A stretch of DNA of 64,000 nucleotides from Anodontia alba (GCA_964016985.1 OZ024837.1:39805207-39869206), one strand, 5' to 3'. Numbered from the stretch's first letter, positions 32,215 to 44,200 are shown. The notes: a model not told the origin generated them from the sequence alone. Translations and numbers: made by a program.

Positions 32215-32571
32215 TATTATTTTGTTTTTGCCTTATACTGAACTCAAATTCTGCATCATCCCCAATGACATAAAGACATATTAAGTGGTTATCAATAAAT
32301 TATTAAGTCAGTAAACAAAAGAAACAAAAGTAATATTTACAAAATAAAACAATATATATGTGCTGCACATGGAAAAAGGGACTGGTTTTCCAGTTTGTGA
32401 TTCATCAAATGGGCATGAGCAGTCCCCCATTGGGGTAACAGACATGCGTTTTTTGCCTGAAGCTTCCTCAAGTTCTCTAATGCATGTCTGTGAACAGTAA
32501 AGGCTCTGGCAAGACTGGGCTTATGCACAGACTCGCCTGAGCCTTTGATGATCACCTACATGATAAGTACC

Positions 32572-32951
32572 ATTCTAATGCACTCGCGTATGTAACGCGA
32601 CGTCTGATTGGATAACGTCAAAAATTTGCAACCGTATATTCTGCGATATACTGTCGCAAATCCGACTTCATCACGTTACGTCGCTTCTCATTGGCTGGCA
32701 TTTGGTTTTACGCAGCTCACAGCACTTGTCGTTTTGTGCAAATAGTACATTTTTTCAATAGAAAAAATGAATAAATGCATTAGAATGGGGATAACTGCAT
32801 CAAATTTGTCATTTGGGGAGGTAAATCGGCGGTTTTACAGTCGCAAATTACGTTTTACGGCTCCGCTGACGCGTCGCCGTAAAACGAAATTTCCGACCGT
32901 AAAACCGCCGATTTACTTCCCCAAATGCCAAATTTGGAAGCAGTTATCCCC
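32572..32951. repeat. CG-rich long hairpin
   Basis: 32787-32951 forms a 165-bp hairpin with arms such as TTTGGGGAGGTAAATCGGCG and loop TCCGCTGACGCGTC. TGCATTAGAATG at 32776 also pairs with 32572-32583. CpG content is well above the surroundings. Probably a MITE. Confidence 0.7.
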
Positions 32952-33108
32952 TAATTTTCTCATGTGCTGGCTCATATCTGAGCTGCAACATACGAAAATG
33001 TGACTTACGGCATATTGGGAAAACGAAGACCCTGATCAGTCTGCTCATCCATGCAGTCTGACCAGGACCTTCAATGCCTACCACAGGTCTAGATAAGAGT
33101 GGGTAGCA

Positions 33109-33227
33109 GGTAAATATTTTTTCTTACTTCTCCATGAAAACATATCTTGTGGGCACTCATTAGAAGTGCCTCACCGAGGCACTTCTAATAAGTACCCACA
33201 ACATATGTTTTTGTGGAGAAATAAGAA
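33109..33227 (+). mobile_element. hairpin MITE family B, split by a pearl-like element
   Basis: Hairpin CTCATTAGAAGTGCCTCACC and complement with TTACTTCTCCATGAAAAC arms. The arm sequence AAATAAGAA is interrupted at 33228 by the tandem-repeat element and resumes as AAAATATC at 35530. Confidence 0.7.
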
Positions 33228-35529
33228 CAAGAGGGCCATGATGGCCCTGTAACGCTCACCTGAGCAACATGGCAGGTCACATACGGATGACTGCACTCAA
33301 GAGGCCATGCTAAGATGTATGCATGTACTAAGTATCACTGGCTGTAGGAGCAATAGTTACTGAGAAACTGACCTAAACACAAACACTACACAAATACCAA
33401 ATACATGTATCACTCTGTAGGACCAATAATTACTGAGAAACTGACCTAAACGGAAAAACTTAAGAGAGTCACTGGACAGAAAACTATACATCACCTTGAA
33501 ATCATCAAGACAAACATTTTGAGCAAGATTCATGATGCTAACTTCAAAAATGTGACCTCTAGAGCATCAACAAGGTTTTCCTTTGATTTGGCCAGGTGAA
33601 CTAGTTTCTGATATCAAGTGACCCAGTTTTAAACTAGACCAAGAAATCATCAAGACAAACATTTTGTGCAATATTTATGATGATTATTTAAAAAATGTGA
33701 CCTCTGGAGTGTTAACAGTTTTCTGCTAATTTGGCCCTGTGACCTAGTTTTTGACTCCAAGTGACCTAGTTTTAAACTTGACCTAGAAATCATCAAGACA
33801 AACATTTTGAGCAAGATTCATGATGATTGCTTCAAAAATGTGACTGCTAGAGTGTTAACAAGGTTTTCTGCTGATTTGGCCAGGTGACCTAGTTTTGACC
33901 CCAAGTGACCCAGTTTCAAACTTGACCCAGAAATCACCAAGACATACATGTTGAGCAAGATTCATGATGATTGCTTGAAAAATGTGACCACTAAAGTGTT
34001 AACAAGGTTTTCCGATGATCTGGCCTGGTGACCTAGTTTTTCACCCCAGGTGACCCAGTTTCTAACCTGACCTAAAAATCATCAAGACAAACATTTTGTG
34101 CAAGATTCATGATGATTACTCAAAAAATGTGACCGCTAGAGTGTTAATAAGTTTTCTGCTGATTTGGCCTGGTGACATAGTTTTTGACTTTAAGTGATCC
34201 AGTTTCCAACTTGACCTAAAAATCATCAAGACAAACATTTTGAGCAAGATTTATGATGATTGCTTCAAAAATGTGACCCCTAGAGTGATAACAAGATTGT
34301 CCACTGACTTGGCCAGTGACCTAGTTTTTGACCCCAGATGACCCAGTTTGGAACTTGACCAAGAAATCATTAAGACAAACATTTTGAGCAAGATTCATGA
34401 TGACTGCTTCAAAAATGTGACCGCTAGAGTGTTAATAAGGTTTTCTGCGGATTTGGCCTGGTGACCTAGTTTTTGACCCCAAGTGACCCAGTTTCGAACT
34501 TGACCTAGAACTCATCAAGACAAATATTTTGGGCAAGATTCATGATGATTGCTTGAAAAAAGTGACCGCTAGAGTGATAACAAGATTTTACGCTGATTTG
34601 GCCAGGTGACCTAGTTTTTGACCCCAGGTGTTCCAGTTTCGAACTTGACCTAGAAATCATCAAGACAAACATTTTGAGCAAGATTCATGATGATTGCTTC
34701 AAAAATGTGACCGCTAGAGTGTTAAAAAGGTTTTCTGCTGATCTGGCCCAGTGACCTAGTTTTTTACTCCAAGTGACCCAGTTTTGAACTTGACCTAGAA
34801 ATCACCAAGACATACATGTTGAGCAAGATTCATGATGATTGCTTGAAAAATGTGACCACTAAAGTGTTAACAAGGTTTTCCGATGATCTGGCCTGGTGAC
34901 CTAGTTTCTGACTCCAAGTGACCCAGTTTCAAATTTGACCTAGAAATCATCAAGTCAAACATTTTGAGCAAGATTCATGATGATTGCTTAAAAAATGTGA
35001 CCACTAGTGTTTACAAGGTTTTCTGCTGATTTGGCCAGGTGACCTAGTTTTTGACCCCAAGTGACCTAGTTTCAAACCTGACCTAGAACTCATCAAGACA
35101 AACAAGTTAAGCAAGATTCATGATGACTCCTTCAAAAATGTGACCCCTAGAGTGTTAACAAGGTTTTCTGCTGATCTGGCCCGGTGACCTAGTTTTTGAC
35201 CCCAAGTGACCCAGTTTCGAACTTGATCTAGATTTAATAGAGTTCAATATTTTGAGCAAGTTCATCAAGATTGGGTCAAAACTATGACCTCTAGAGTGTT
35301 AACAAGTTTTTCCTTTCATTTGACCTGGTTACCTAGTTTTTGACCCCAAGTAACCCAGTATTGAATTTGACCTAGACTTCATAGAGGCAAACATTCTGAC
35401 CAAGTTTCATCAAGATCGGGTCAAAACTGTGACCTCTAGAGTGAACAAACTAATTGTTGACGACGGACGACGGACGACAGACAGAGGGTGATGACAAAGC
35501 TCACCCTGAGCTTTTGCTCAGGTGAGCTA
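33228..35529 (+). mobile_element. pearl-like element, 145-bp tandem core
   Basis: Starts CAAGAGGGCCATGATGGCCC, a perfect small hairpin, followed by GCTCACCTGAGC. Then about 13 imperfect copies of a 145-bp unit (marker GTGACCTAGTTTTTGACC). It ends with GACGGACGAC repeats and the hairpin CTCACCCTGAGC/GCTCAGGTGAGCTA. There is no open frame across the repeats. The layout recalls pearl/Helitron-like non-autonomous elements of bivalves; that assignment is inferred. Confidence 0.8.
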
Positions 35530-35639
35530 AAAATATCTATCATTTTTGGACTGAAACAAGCATCTTATCAAGAACTATGCTTACTTACAGAATCACTGAA
35601 AACTGTACCTTACACTGACAGCCATCAAAGCATAGCTCT

Positions 35640-35790
35640 TTGTCAGTGGGGACACCAGATAAATATTTTTCTTGTTTCTCCACAAAAACATGTTGTGGGT
35701 ACTCATTAGAAGCCCCTCCTCGAGGTGCTTCTAACAAGTACCCACAACATATGTTTTCATGGAGAAATAAGAGAACTATCAACACTTTTT
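35640..35790 (+). mobile_element. hairpin MITE family B
   Basis: TTGTTTCTCCACAAAAACAT, hairpin CTCATTAGAAGCCCCTCCTC and complement, then CATGGAGAAATAAGAG. Confidence 0.65.
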
Positions 35791-35796
35791 TTTGAT

Positions 35797-35942
35797 TAAA
35801 TCAAAATGCCATGCCCACTTCTAATTGTCAGCCAATCAGATTCCTTGATCCAAATTGTTGATATGAATTCACATACTGAATTGCCAACAGTGCAGATCTA
35901 GATCAGTTAGCTTCTGAAGAAGCCAACTGATCTGGATCTACA
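35797..35942. mobile_element. TTAA MITE, right end deleted
   Basis: GATTAAATCAAAATGCCATG to the core hairpin ending GATCTGGATCTACACTG, then joined to unrelated CTTCCTTCTGAAAAG sequence. Confidence 0.6.
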
Positions 35943-36428
35943 CTGCTTCCTTCTGAAAAGAGGTCTATTCAATTATCTGTTCTGAGTTTTATTTTCAATG
36001 AAATATTGATTTACATTGTATAGTGTAATAGAAATTTTAAATAAAAAATCAGCAGTGGAGACTGGAGACTGGAGATATGTGTAGGACCTTAAGTCAGCAC
36101 TTTCCAGCACTTAATGCTTTAGTGACATCTTCCTGCTTATTATCAATTTTATAAATGCATACTTATTTACGTCCCTATAACCGCTGTTATACTTTCATAA
36201 AGTATCAACATGAATTGTTAAATATACATGTATTTACAACAAGTAATGTTGCAGTTATAATTAGTTCACCTCATCCTTTGCCTAAGACATGTAGGCTTAC
36301 CTTTTGCGAATGAAATTCAATAGTATATAACTGAAGCACACCATTTAAAGCTGTTTCAATTTCAACTGTTTCAAATATTTTGGAGAATTATGGTTTTCTA
36401 CAATAGACTGACTAATAATAGAATCATC
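35943..36428. other. no feature recognised
   Basis: AT-rich sequence without exon or boundary signals. Confidence 0.4.
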
Positions 36429-36521
36429 AGAATACCGCGGTACAGGCAAGTGTACCGTGGTACATACCATTTCAAAGAAATACCACGGTATACTGGTGTA
36501 CCAGATATTTTTGCACACCCC
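36429..36521. repeat. GTACCGCGGTA-type inverted repeats
   Basis: ACCGCGGTAC, GTACCGTGGTAC and TACCACGGTAT alternate, so several alternative hairpins can form. Probably a short MITE. Confidence 0.6.
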
Positions 36522-36699
36522 TCGTAAAAATGGCTGCAAACTATGCAAAAAATCGATAGGGTAGGTAGTTTGAATGTAGATTTTCAACAAGCTACACTTA
36601 TTCAAACTTTCTGAAATTTCCACAGACTTGCTTTGGAACATCAATAATTTAAGATTAGTAAAGAAAAGCAAAAGATATTTTTTAATAAAAAAATTCGAA

Positions 36700-36851
36700 A
36701 AATCCAGTTTACTATAGATGTTGCATAGGTCAGAAGGAAAGCCTCTGTGAAAATGAAGTGCCATACAGTCATGGGCTGAATTCTGCCCCAACTGGGATTT
36801 GCACCAGGTCCTTGTGATTCAAAGTCGACAGCACTAACCACTCGGCCACCT
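36700..36851 (-). mobile_element. tRNA-headed SINE M, copy 1
   Basis: Minus strand starts with box A TGGCCGAGTGGTTAG and has TGGTGCAAATCCC about 40 bases later. The head abuts the L element at 36852. Confidence 0.6.
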
Positions 36852-37098
36852 GGGCCCAGTTGTTCAAAGCATCGTTAGCTTAATGAGCTCATTAGTGGTC
36901 AAAATGTTAATTGTTCTAGTAACTACAGTATCCAATTCACAGGTATTTTTGCTGAAAAAAATGTGAGTAGCTTTTGCAAATGCAAAAGCTACTCACATTT
37001 TTTTCAGCAAAAATATTAACATATTTACCATATTTTATGATCAAATTTTTTAACAATTCGTTGACTAACGGCATCGTTACTTTTGAACAAGTGGGCCC
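36852..37098. mobile_element. TIR element family L, copy 1
   Basis: Ends GGGCCCAGTTGTTCAAAGCA and complement-like TTTTGAACAAGTGGGCCC. The core hairpin is AATGTGAGTAGCTTTTGCAA and complement. Confidence 0.7.
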
Positions 37099-37589
37099 AG
37101 GACGCTTCTCACACATATAATAAGATTTCCCTATGTGCTATGGCGCACATACATTTTACATACACACCTTAAGTATTGGGACAGCCAGATGAGTATTTAG
37201 TGTAGATCCAGATCAGAAACCACAAAGTGCTGTGTCCGATCAGGGTCTATGCTATTTGTCATTTATGCAGCAATTTAAGACACATCAACAGGTAGTAAAA
37301 TGGGACTTATTCATACAGTAATGATATTTTATTGTGGCAGCTCTAGAGTCTATCTTGTTCCCTTAATACAAAGAGCTTTTTCACTTAAAATACAAAAAGA
37401 ACCAATGCAACCTCTCAAAGAACCAATGCAACCTCTCAAAGGTTCAGAAAAATAGAAGTATCAAGATAGTTTTGTTTATTTCTGCACCAAAATATATCTT
37501 GTGAGTATTTTTTTGTTTGCGAAGAGATTTAATGACACAGTCAACAATATTTCAGTGATAATAAGCTACCTGCCAATAGCATAGCTTCA

Positions 37590-37748
37590 CACAGGAGCAT
37601 TTTCCAGCCAACAAATACTTATATTTTTCTTATTTCTCCATGACAACATATCTTGTAGTACTCATTAGAAGCACCCATGAGGTGCTTCTAATGAGTACTA
37701 CAACGGATGTTTTCATGGAGTGGTTACTCCATCTTATCTGAAGCTATG
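37590..37748 (+). mobile_element. hairpin MITE family B, right part
   Basis: Hairpin CTCATTAGAAGCACCCATGA and complement. The right end CTTATCTGAAGCTATG is the family B terminus, and it is the target of the following SINE. Confidence 0.65.
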
Positions 37749-37753
37749 GGATA

Positions 37754-38048
37754 TTTGTTTGTGTTGAGGTTTTACGGCCCAGTCAACCCAATGGGGTCAT
37801 GTCAAACGTGGTCAGTTTACCTAACCACACGTTTACTGGGCAGCCTTAGTCCTCTAAGCGGTTAACCAGTATTGTGCACATTCGTTCGCCAAAAACTGAC
37901 AACTGCCCTTCTTGAATCAGCGGAAGGGAGTGACTGACCGTAGAAAATATTTCATGATCAATCTCCACGAAAGAATGTTGCCGAGCTTGGTGGGGGTTGA
38001 ACCCGCGACCTCCTGGTCTCCATTCAGACGGCGCATCCAACTGAGCCA
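37754..38048 (-). mobile_element. SINE V, complete, with 13-bp TSD
   Basis: Flanked by AAGCTATGGGATA at 37741-37753 and 38049-38061. The tRNA-like head is at the right end (box B region GGGTTGAACCCGC on the plus strand), the AACACAAAC tail at the left. Confidence 0.88.
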
Positions 38049-38319
38049 AAGCTATGGGATAGCCTCTTGGTACTATTGATTACATTAGTGCTTTTCTCCG
38101 GTACTTCTTCTGATGGTGCATAGTGTGAATGTATAGAAATAAGCAAAATAATTAAAAAATAAAAACAAACTGTGAAAACATTTGTGCCCTTTTGACGACT
38201 TTTAACAGCACACTGACCACTCCATCCATTCAAGGTCTAGTTATTTCATTTCATTATTTCCACATAAAAGGCACTTACTACTTGCCTGACAACCTAATCA
38301 CATGAAGCAAATGTCAATA

Positions 38320-38677
38320 CAGTGAAACCGCAATGGCTCGAACACGGATGGCTTGTTTACCTTGGATGACTCAAACTAGTTTTTGAGTCCGTAGGGCATT
38401 TTTCCGATAGCTCAAGAAAACTAATATTTAAGGATATTTTTTTAATTTATGCTGAAAATGTATGTTGTGTGTACTTATTAGAATTGCCTCATTGAGGCAA
38501 TTCTAATGAGTACACATAACATACCATTATTTTATAGAAGTTGGAAAAGACAATCCTAAATTATCCCCATTTTCCTCCTGACCTGGCGCTATGATTAACC
38601 CTCAGTTGCTCGAATTACCCATGTGTCGAACAAATTTCCATGGTCCCAAAGATGTTTGTGCCATTGAAATTTGATTG
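38320..38677 (+). mobile_element. pogo-like MITE family C, complete
   Basis: Ends CAGTGAAACCGCAATGGCTC and ...CATTGAAATTTGATTG with TA on both sides. The core hairpin is CTTATTAGAATTGCCTCATT and complement. Reference copy for the family. Confidence 0.75.
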
Positions 38678-38682
38678 TATTT

Positions 38683-38800
38683 TTCTTTTTACACAATAAC
38701 ATATTGTGGATACTCATTAGAAGTGCCTTTGTTAGGCACTTCTATTCAGTACCATCCTGTTTATGACATATATTTTTGTGGAGAAAAAAAATACAGTCAA
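38683..38800 (+). mobile_element. hairpin MITE family B, fragment
   Basis: ACACAATAACATATTGTGGA, hairpin CATTAGAAGTGCC and complement, then TTTTTGTGGAGAAA. Confidence 0.55.
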
Positions 38801-38909
38801 ACCTTAATCCTTAAAATGCCAAGAAAACCTGCACCTGAAAATGTCGTCTGTTTAACTTTATGTTGTCTGCTTTATATTCCTGCAAACTTTTCAAACCTAT
38901 TTTTGCATA

Positions 38910-38981
38910 CAGGCAAACAGTGTGGACCCAGATCAGACTGCTCCTAGAGAAGCAGTCTGACCTTGGTCCACACTGTTTGCA
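38910..38981. repeat. GTAGACCC-type palindrome
   Basis: GGCAAACAGTGTGGACCCAG and complement around a CTCCTAGAGAAGCAG centre. Confidence 0.75.
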
Positions 38982-39039
38982 AAAATGACTTTTAAAATCA
39001 CAAGCAGATGACAAAGCAGACTACAATTGATGTGATTGG

Positions 39040-39404
39040 CAGTTTATGGATTAATGCCTTGAACATCCTTGGGACCATGGAAATTTGTTCTACAGATGGC
39101 TAGTTCCGAGTCACTGAGGGTTAATCAAAGCGCAATTTTAGGAGACAAATGGGAATAATATATGGATGACTTTTCCATGTCCTATAAAATAATGGTATGT
39201 TGAGTGTACCCATTAGAACTGCCTCAATGAGATAATTCAAATGAGTACATACAACATTATCATGATAAAATAGGAAAACAACCTAAATATACTTAAATAT
39301 TTGTTTTCTTAAGCTGTCAGAAGGATTACCTAGGGACTCAAAAACAAGTTTTAATCAGTCACAGTAAACGAGTCATCAGTGTTCGAGCCATTCAGGTTAG
39401 ACTG
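39040..39404 (-). mobile_element. pogo-like MITE family C, inverted copy
   Basis: Colinear with 38320-38677 on the other strand. Ends CAGTTTATGGATTAATGCC and ...CATTCAGGTTAGACTG plus TA. Confidence 0.68.
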
Positions 39405-39483
39405 TATGAAAAAGTGAAAAAATGAAGAAAATGAAGTGCATTATAAGGAGCTGTAGCTACTGCTACTGGACATCTTACAATCA

Positions 39484-39722
39484 GGGCCCAGTTGTTCAAA
39501 ACTAATGATGTCGTTAGCTAATGTATCGTTAAAACTTTGACCATTAAATATGGCATATATGCTAATATTTTTGCTGAAAAAATGTGAGTAGCTTTTGCAT
39601 TTGCAAAAGCTACTCACATTTTTTTCAGCAAAAATAGCTATGAATTAGTACTTACTAGAGCAGTTAACATTTTGACCACTAATGAGCTTGTTAAGCTAAT
39701 GACACTTTGAACAACTGGGCTC
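39484..39722. mobile_element. TIR element family L, copy 2
   Basis: GGGCCCAGTTGTTCAAAACT to TTGAACAACTGGGCTC with the AATGTGAGTAGCTTTTGCAT hairpin. The single base A flanks both sides. Confidence 0.72.
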
Positions 39723-39781
39723 AGAAGGCTTTAGGTATTTAATGTATAGCTTCATAAAAAAATATCTTTCTAAAATCAATA

Positions 39782-40029
39782 AAAACGTGAAACGATAATA
39801 CCCCACCGTTATCGCGTCATGGGCAGATAACTTTTGTCAAAAATTGATGAAATTTGATCTCCATAATATCAATGCACATACCAAGTATGGTGAAAATCCA
39901 TTGACATTTACTAAGATATTATCTGGCAACAAAAAAAAAGGGATGGGCAGACATATGAAAGACAGACGGACAGACACACAGACACAAATGTGAAATTATA
40001 ATACCCTGCCACTATCGTGTGGCGGGGTA
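39782..40029 (+). mobile_element. element F, short single-unit form
   Basis: CGTGAAACGATAATACCCC start, one GGGCAGATAACTTTTGTC unit, GACAGACGGACAGAC motif, then AATACCCTGCCACTATCGTG and GGCGGGGTA end. It is the one-unit version of 50030-51375. Confidence 0.65.
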
Positions 40030-40356
40030 CAGACAACCCTCTTTATACCAACACCCGATACAACAACAAATTTGTTATAATGACAATTTGACTGTCACGA
40101 AACCTTTGCTTAAGAGGTAACAACTAGTCACAAATTATGCAAGAATAATATTGTTTTTAATACTTTAATGAAACATATGTTTTGGATATTTGTTAGAATC
40201 ACCTCAGTGAGGTGATTCTAACAAATAACCAAAACATGTTCTATGAGGAATAAGAACAAAACAAGACCTTTCTTACATATCAATCTGCTCATTAAGTATT
40301 CTATACAACAGCAAATTCATTTTAATGGCAATGTCTTTGGGAACAAGGGTTCACTG
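40030..40356 (+). mobile_element. TA-type MITE family Y, complete
   Basis: Ends CAGACAACCCTCTTTATACC and ...GGGAACAAGGGTTCACTG with TA on both sides. The core hairpin is ATTTGTTAGAATCACCTCAG and complement. Confidence 0.72.
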
Positions 40357-40479
40357 TATAAAAAAACAGAAAGAAATTTTTTGAAGTTTACATGGCACCT
40401 GCATACTAAGTGTGAGAACAAGCACTGGAAGAGAGAGTTGTCATTCTTGTTTTAGCTCAGTGCTCAGTGAAGTGAAATA

Positions 40480-40814
40480 AAGTAGAACCTCGTTATCTCG
40501 AACTCGCTTATTTCGAATTACCACTTATCTCGAAGTGAAAATCTGGTCCCTGTTTTAAAATGAAACTATGACAACAGGTAACAAAATAATGTGGAAAAGA
40601 GGAGAAATTGCTCCTAAGGAGCAATTTCTCCTCTTTTCCACATTATTTTATATATATATTTCTAACTTCAGGAGTCAAATTGCACATTCATTTGTTAAAT
40701 GTGATTGTTCAATTTATTGTTTTCCTCACTCTCTCAACTCTGATATGTCGAGGTACGTATATATCAAAGTATTTCAGTGAGTCCCTTGGAATTCGAGATA
40801 ACGAGAGTCGACTG
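40480..40814. mobile_element. pogo/Tigger-like MITE with perfect hairpin
   Basis: AAGTAGAACCTCGTTATCTC to AACGAGAGTCGACTG, TA on both sides. The hairpin ATGTGGAAAAGAGGAGAAAT and complement is perfect here. Confidence 0.7.
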
Positions 40815-41093
40815 TATACTGTAAAGTTGTACTGCTTGTAGACTTCATTTAGGGTGGTTGCCAGACGTAAGTACACAGACTAATAAACAGATGGACAGAT
40901 GGAAACTTGCATGCCTAAGTCGCCCATGCTAACACAGGTGTGACAAAAATAGGTATTATACAAAAAAGCTGTTGCACACAAAATTGAGAAGATACCATTT
41001 TTTTATTCATAAAATAAAATAAACTAGCTCAACTCCCTCAATTTTTCTTAATAATTTTCATAGTTTACCAAAAGTTATTGAATTAACAGTTAA

Positions 41094-41297
41094 CCCTTAG
41101 CACCCTGGGTAAAATGTTCAGAAGACGAAATCTTGAAATATTTTTTTCTTATTTTTCCCAGGTCACAGGAGTTGGCATTTCATGCAAACTGTCTCCATTT
41201 GTGATAGTTAGCATGAAATGTAAAATCCTGTTTTCTGAGAAATATAAGAAATATATCATCAATTTGTCATCTGCTGAATGTGATCAAAAGGTGAAGA
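41094..41297. mobile_element. TTAA MITE family T, copy 2
   Basis: TTAA at 41090-41093 and 41298-41301. Start CCCTTAGCACCCTGGG, hairpin GGCATTTCATGCAAACTGTC. Confidence 0.65.
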
Positions 41298-41457
41298 TTA
41301 AATCACAGGCTAATAAGGGCACGTCTTTGAAAGAAAAGGCACTAGCTTCCAGTAACAAATAATGCATTCTGCATTTCAGCGTTCTGAAAAAAAAAAAAAA
41401 AAATGTATATTCCTAATACTGATAATTCTGACTAATTCTATTCACTTACAAAATTAA

Positions 41458-41658
41458 CCCATTTACTTTGAATGGACTCTTCTGTCGTAATATTTTGGAC
41501 CAATGTCTAGTCAGTTTTTATTATTACTATGTTTTATAGAAATTCCTGCTTTTAATGCACACAGGGTACACCCTGATCAGATGCTGCATATTGTGGTGTT
41601 TGATCTGGGTCTGCACTGTTTGCCAATTACCTTCTGGGTGTGTCCTGACTAAAATGGG
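41458..41658. mobile_element. TTAA MITE, second subfamily
   Basis: TTAA at 41454-41457 and 41659-41662. Ends CCCATTTACTTTGAATGG and ...GACTAAAATGGG. The core is a GATCAGATGC...GCACTGTTTGCC hairpin half. Confidence 0.68.
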
Positions 41659-41771
41659 TTAAAATATGAGACAGTGCATTGGGCTTGTGTTTTACTTCAA
41701 AACTCTATAAGTTTGAAGTTTTTTTATATATGATCTAAAACTAGAAGACTTAGTTATTGCAACAGATATCA

Positions 41772-43600
41772 TAGCTCCAGAAAAGGCACTTTTTCCTAGC
41801 GAAAATTTCTATTATTTTTCATATTTCTCCACAAATACATATGTTGTGGGTACTGAATAGAAACACCTCATCGAGGTGCTTCTAATGAGTACCACAACAT
41901 ATTTTTGTGGACATATTTCTCGAAAAAACATGTTATGGTTACTCAATAGAAGCACCTTGAATAAAGTCTCCACAAAAACATGTTGTGGGTACTCAATAGA
42001 AGAATGTCATTGCGGTGCTTCTAATGAGTAACCACAATATGTTTTTATGGACATATGTCTCCACAAAAACATATGTTGTGGTTACTCAATAGAAGCATCT
42101 CGAGCATATTTCTCCACAAAAAAATGTTGTGGGTACTCAATAGAAGCACCTCATTGAGGTACTCCTAATGAGTTCCACAACATGTTTTTGTGGACATATT
42201 TCTCCACAAAAAATATGTTGTGGTTACTCAATAGAAGCACCTCGACCATATTTCTCCACAAAAACATATGTTGTGTTTAGTCAATAGAAACACCTCATCG
42301 AGAAGCTTCTTATGAGTACCACAACATAATTTTATGGACATATTTCTCCAAAAAAACGTTGTGGTTACACAAAAGAAGCACCTCGAACATATTTTTCCAC
42401 AAAAACATATGTTGTGGGTACTCAATAGAAACACCTCTTATGAGTACCACAACATGTATTTTGTGGATATATTTCTCCACAAAAACATGTCTTGGTTACT
42501 CAAGAGAAGCATCTCAAACATATTTCTCCACAAAAACATATATTGTGGGTACTCAATAGAAGCACCTCTAATGAGTACCACAACATATTTTTGTGGACAT
42601 ATTTCTCCACAAAAACATGTAGTGGTTATTTGATAGAAGCATCTCGAACATATTTCTCCACAAAAACATATGTTGTGGGTACTCAATAGAAGCATCTCTT
42701 ATGAGTACTGCAACATGTTTTTTGTGGATATATTTCTCCAATAAAACATGTCTTGGTTACTCAATAGAAGCACCTCAAACATATTTCTCCACAAAAACAT
42801 ATGTTGTGGTTAATCAATAGAAACACCTCATCGAGATGCTTCTAATGAGTACCACAACATGTTTTTGTGGACATATTTCTCCACAAAAACATGTTGTGGT
42901 TACTGAATAGAAGCACCTCCAACATATTTCTCCACAAAAAACATATATTGTGGGTACTCAATAGAAGCACCTCTTATGAGTACCACAACATATTTTTGTG
43001 GACATATTTCTCCACAAAAACATGATGTGGTTACTCAATAGAAGAATCTCGAACATATTTCTCCACAAAAAACATATGTTGTGGGTACTCAATAGAAGCA
43101 CCTAATTGAGGTGCTTCAAATGAGTACCACATGTTTTGATGGACATATTTCTCCACAAAAACATATGTTGTGGTTACTCAACAGAAGCATCTCGACCATA
43201 TTTCACCACAAAAACATATGTTGTGTTTAGTCTTCAGAAACACCTCATCGAGGAGCTTCTTACGAGTACCATAACATGTTTTTGTGGACATATTTCTCCA
43301 CAAAAACATGTTGTGGTTACTCAATAGAAGCACCTCAAACATATTTTTCCACAAACACATATGTTGTGGGTACTCAATAGAAACACCTCTTATGAGTACC
43401 ACAACATGTTTTTTGTGGATATATTTCTCCACAAAAACATGTCTTGGTTACTCAACAGAAGCATCTCAAACATATATCTCCACAAAAACATATGTTGTGG
43501 GTACTCAATAGAAGCACCTCATCGAGGTGCTTCTATTGAGTACCCACAACACGTTTTTGTGGAGAAATAAGAAAACTATCATGCAGCTACCGCTGGTTAT
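41772..43600. repeat. 1.8-kb array of inverted and direct family B arms
   Basis: Begins CATAGCTCCAGAAAAGGCAC, a family B end. More than 20 copies of a TTTCTCCACAAAAACATATG/TTGTGGTTACTCAATAGAAG arm follow, in both orientations, so hairpins of many sizes can form. A complete hairpin closes the array at 43490-43570. The long frames on both strands are translation of the repeat. Confidence 0.8.
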
Positions 43601-43727
43601 CTGCAGCTTAAATTATAATTTAATATCATGAAAATTTCCAAAGAGCCACTTTTTCACACAAAAAATGGATGTCAAAATTTTCAAACAATAAGTTGCTGAA
43701 CAGTGAACAAAAGCATAAACTACACAT

Positions 43728-43936
43728 CAACCTCTTTATAACATGGTTCATTAGAGCATGGTTTTGGATATTACACGGTACAAAAATGACTCCCAAAAAT
43801 GTATAGATTATATAGAAAAATGACCATAAATGGTCATTTTTCTATATAATCTTTACATTTTTGTTTGGATATAACATGGTTGTTTAACTAACACAGTTTA
43901 TGTTTTGGACCCCAACAATAGTGTTATAAAGAGGTT
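43728..43936. mobile_element. TIR element family D, copy 2
   Basis: CAACCTCTTTATAACATGG to GTGTTATAAAGAGGTTG. The hairpin TATAGAAAAATGACCATAAA and complement is nearly perfect. Confidence 0.7.
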
Positions 43937-43987
43937 GTGGTTGGTTAACAGAAAAACTGAGAAAAAGGCAACTGCTCATTAGTAAAA

Positions 43988-44200
43988 CCCAAAGCATTTG
44001 CCAGAGTTTACACATCAATACAATCCACAAAACATTATACCCCATTCCTAATAATACGAACTACTGTCATCAAAATGTTACCTGCCAAAAATGTCAATAG
44101 TTCGAGATGGCAGAAGGAAAACAGATCCGTCAGATCCTGTACTGGACTATATTGAAGTGAAGAACTTTTCCAGCAACCAATCAAATTGCATGAAATGTGC
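43988..44200. repeat. dispersed repeat BB, copy 4
   Basis: CAGAGTTTACACATCAATAC to GATGGCAGAAGGAAAACAGA, similar to the BB copies at 12668 and 15387. Confidence 0.45.

Noticed and set aside
36345..36791. 148-codon minus-strand frame
   Set aside because: It starts inside SINE M, has no recognisable domain, and is rich in AT-driven Phe/Leu/Lys/Ser codons.
41114..41362. 82-codon frame
   Set aside because: Lies across a TTAA MITE hairpin and its flank; no homology recognised.
42334..43570. Open frames of 60-100 codons on both strands with recurring peptides
   Set aside because: They are translations of the inverted MITE-arm array, appear in several frames, and have no start context, splice sites or codon bias.
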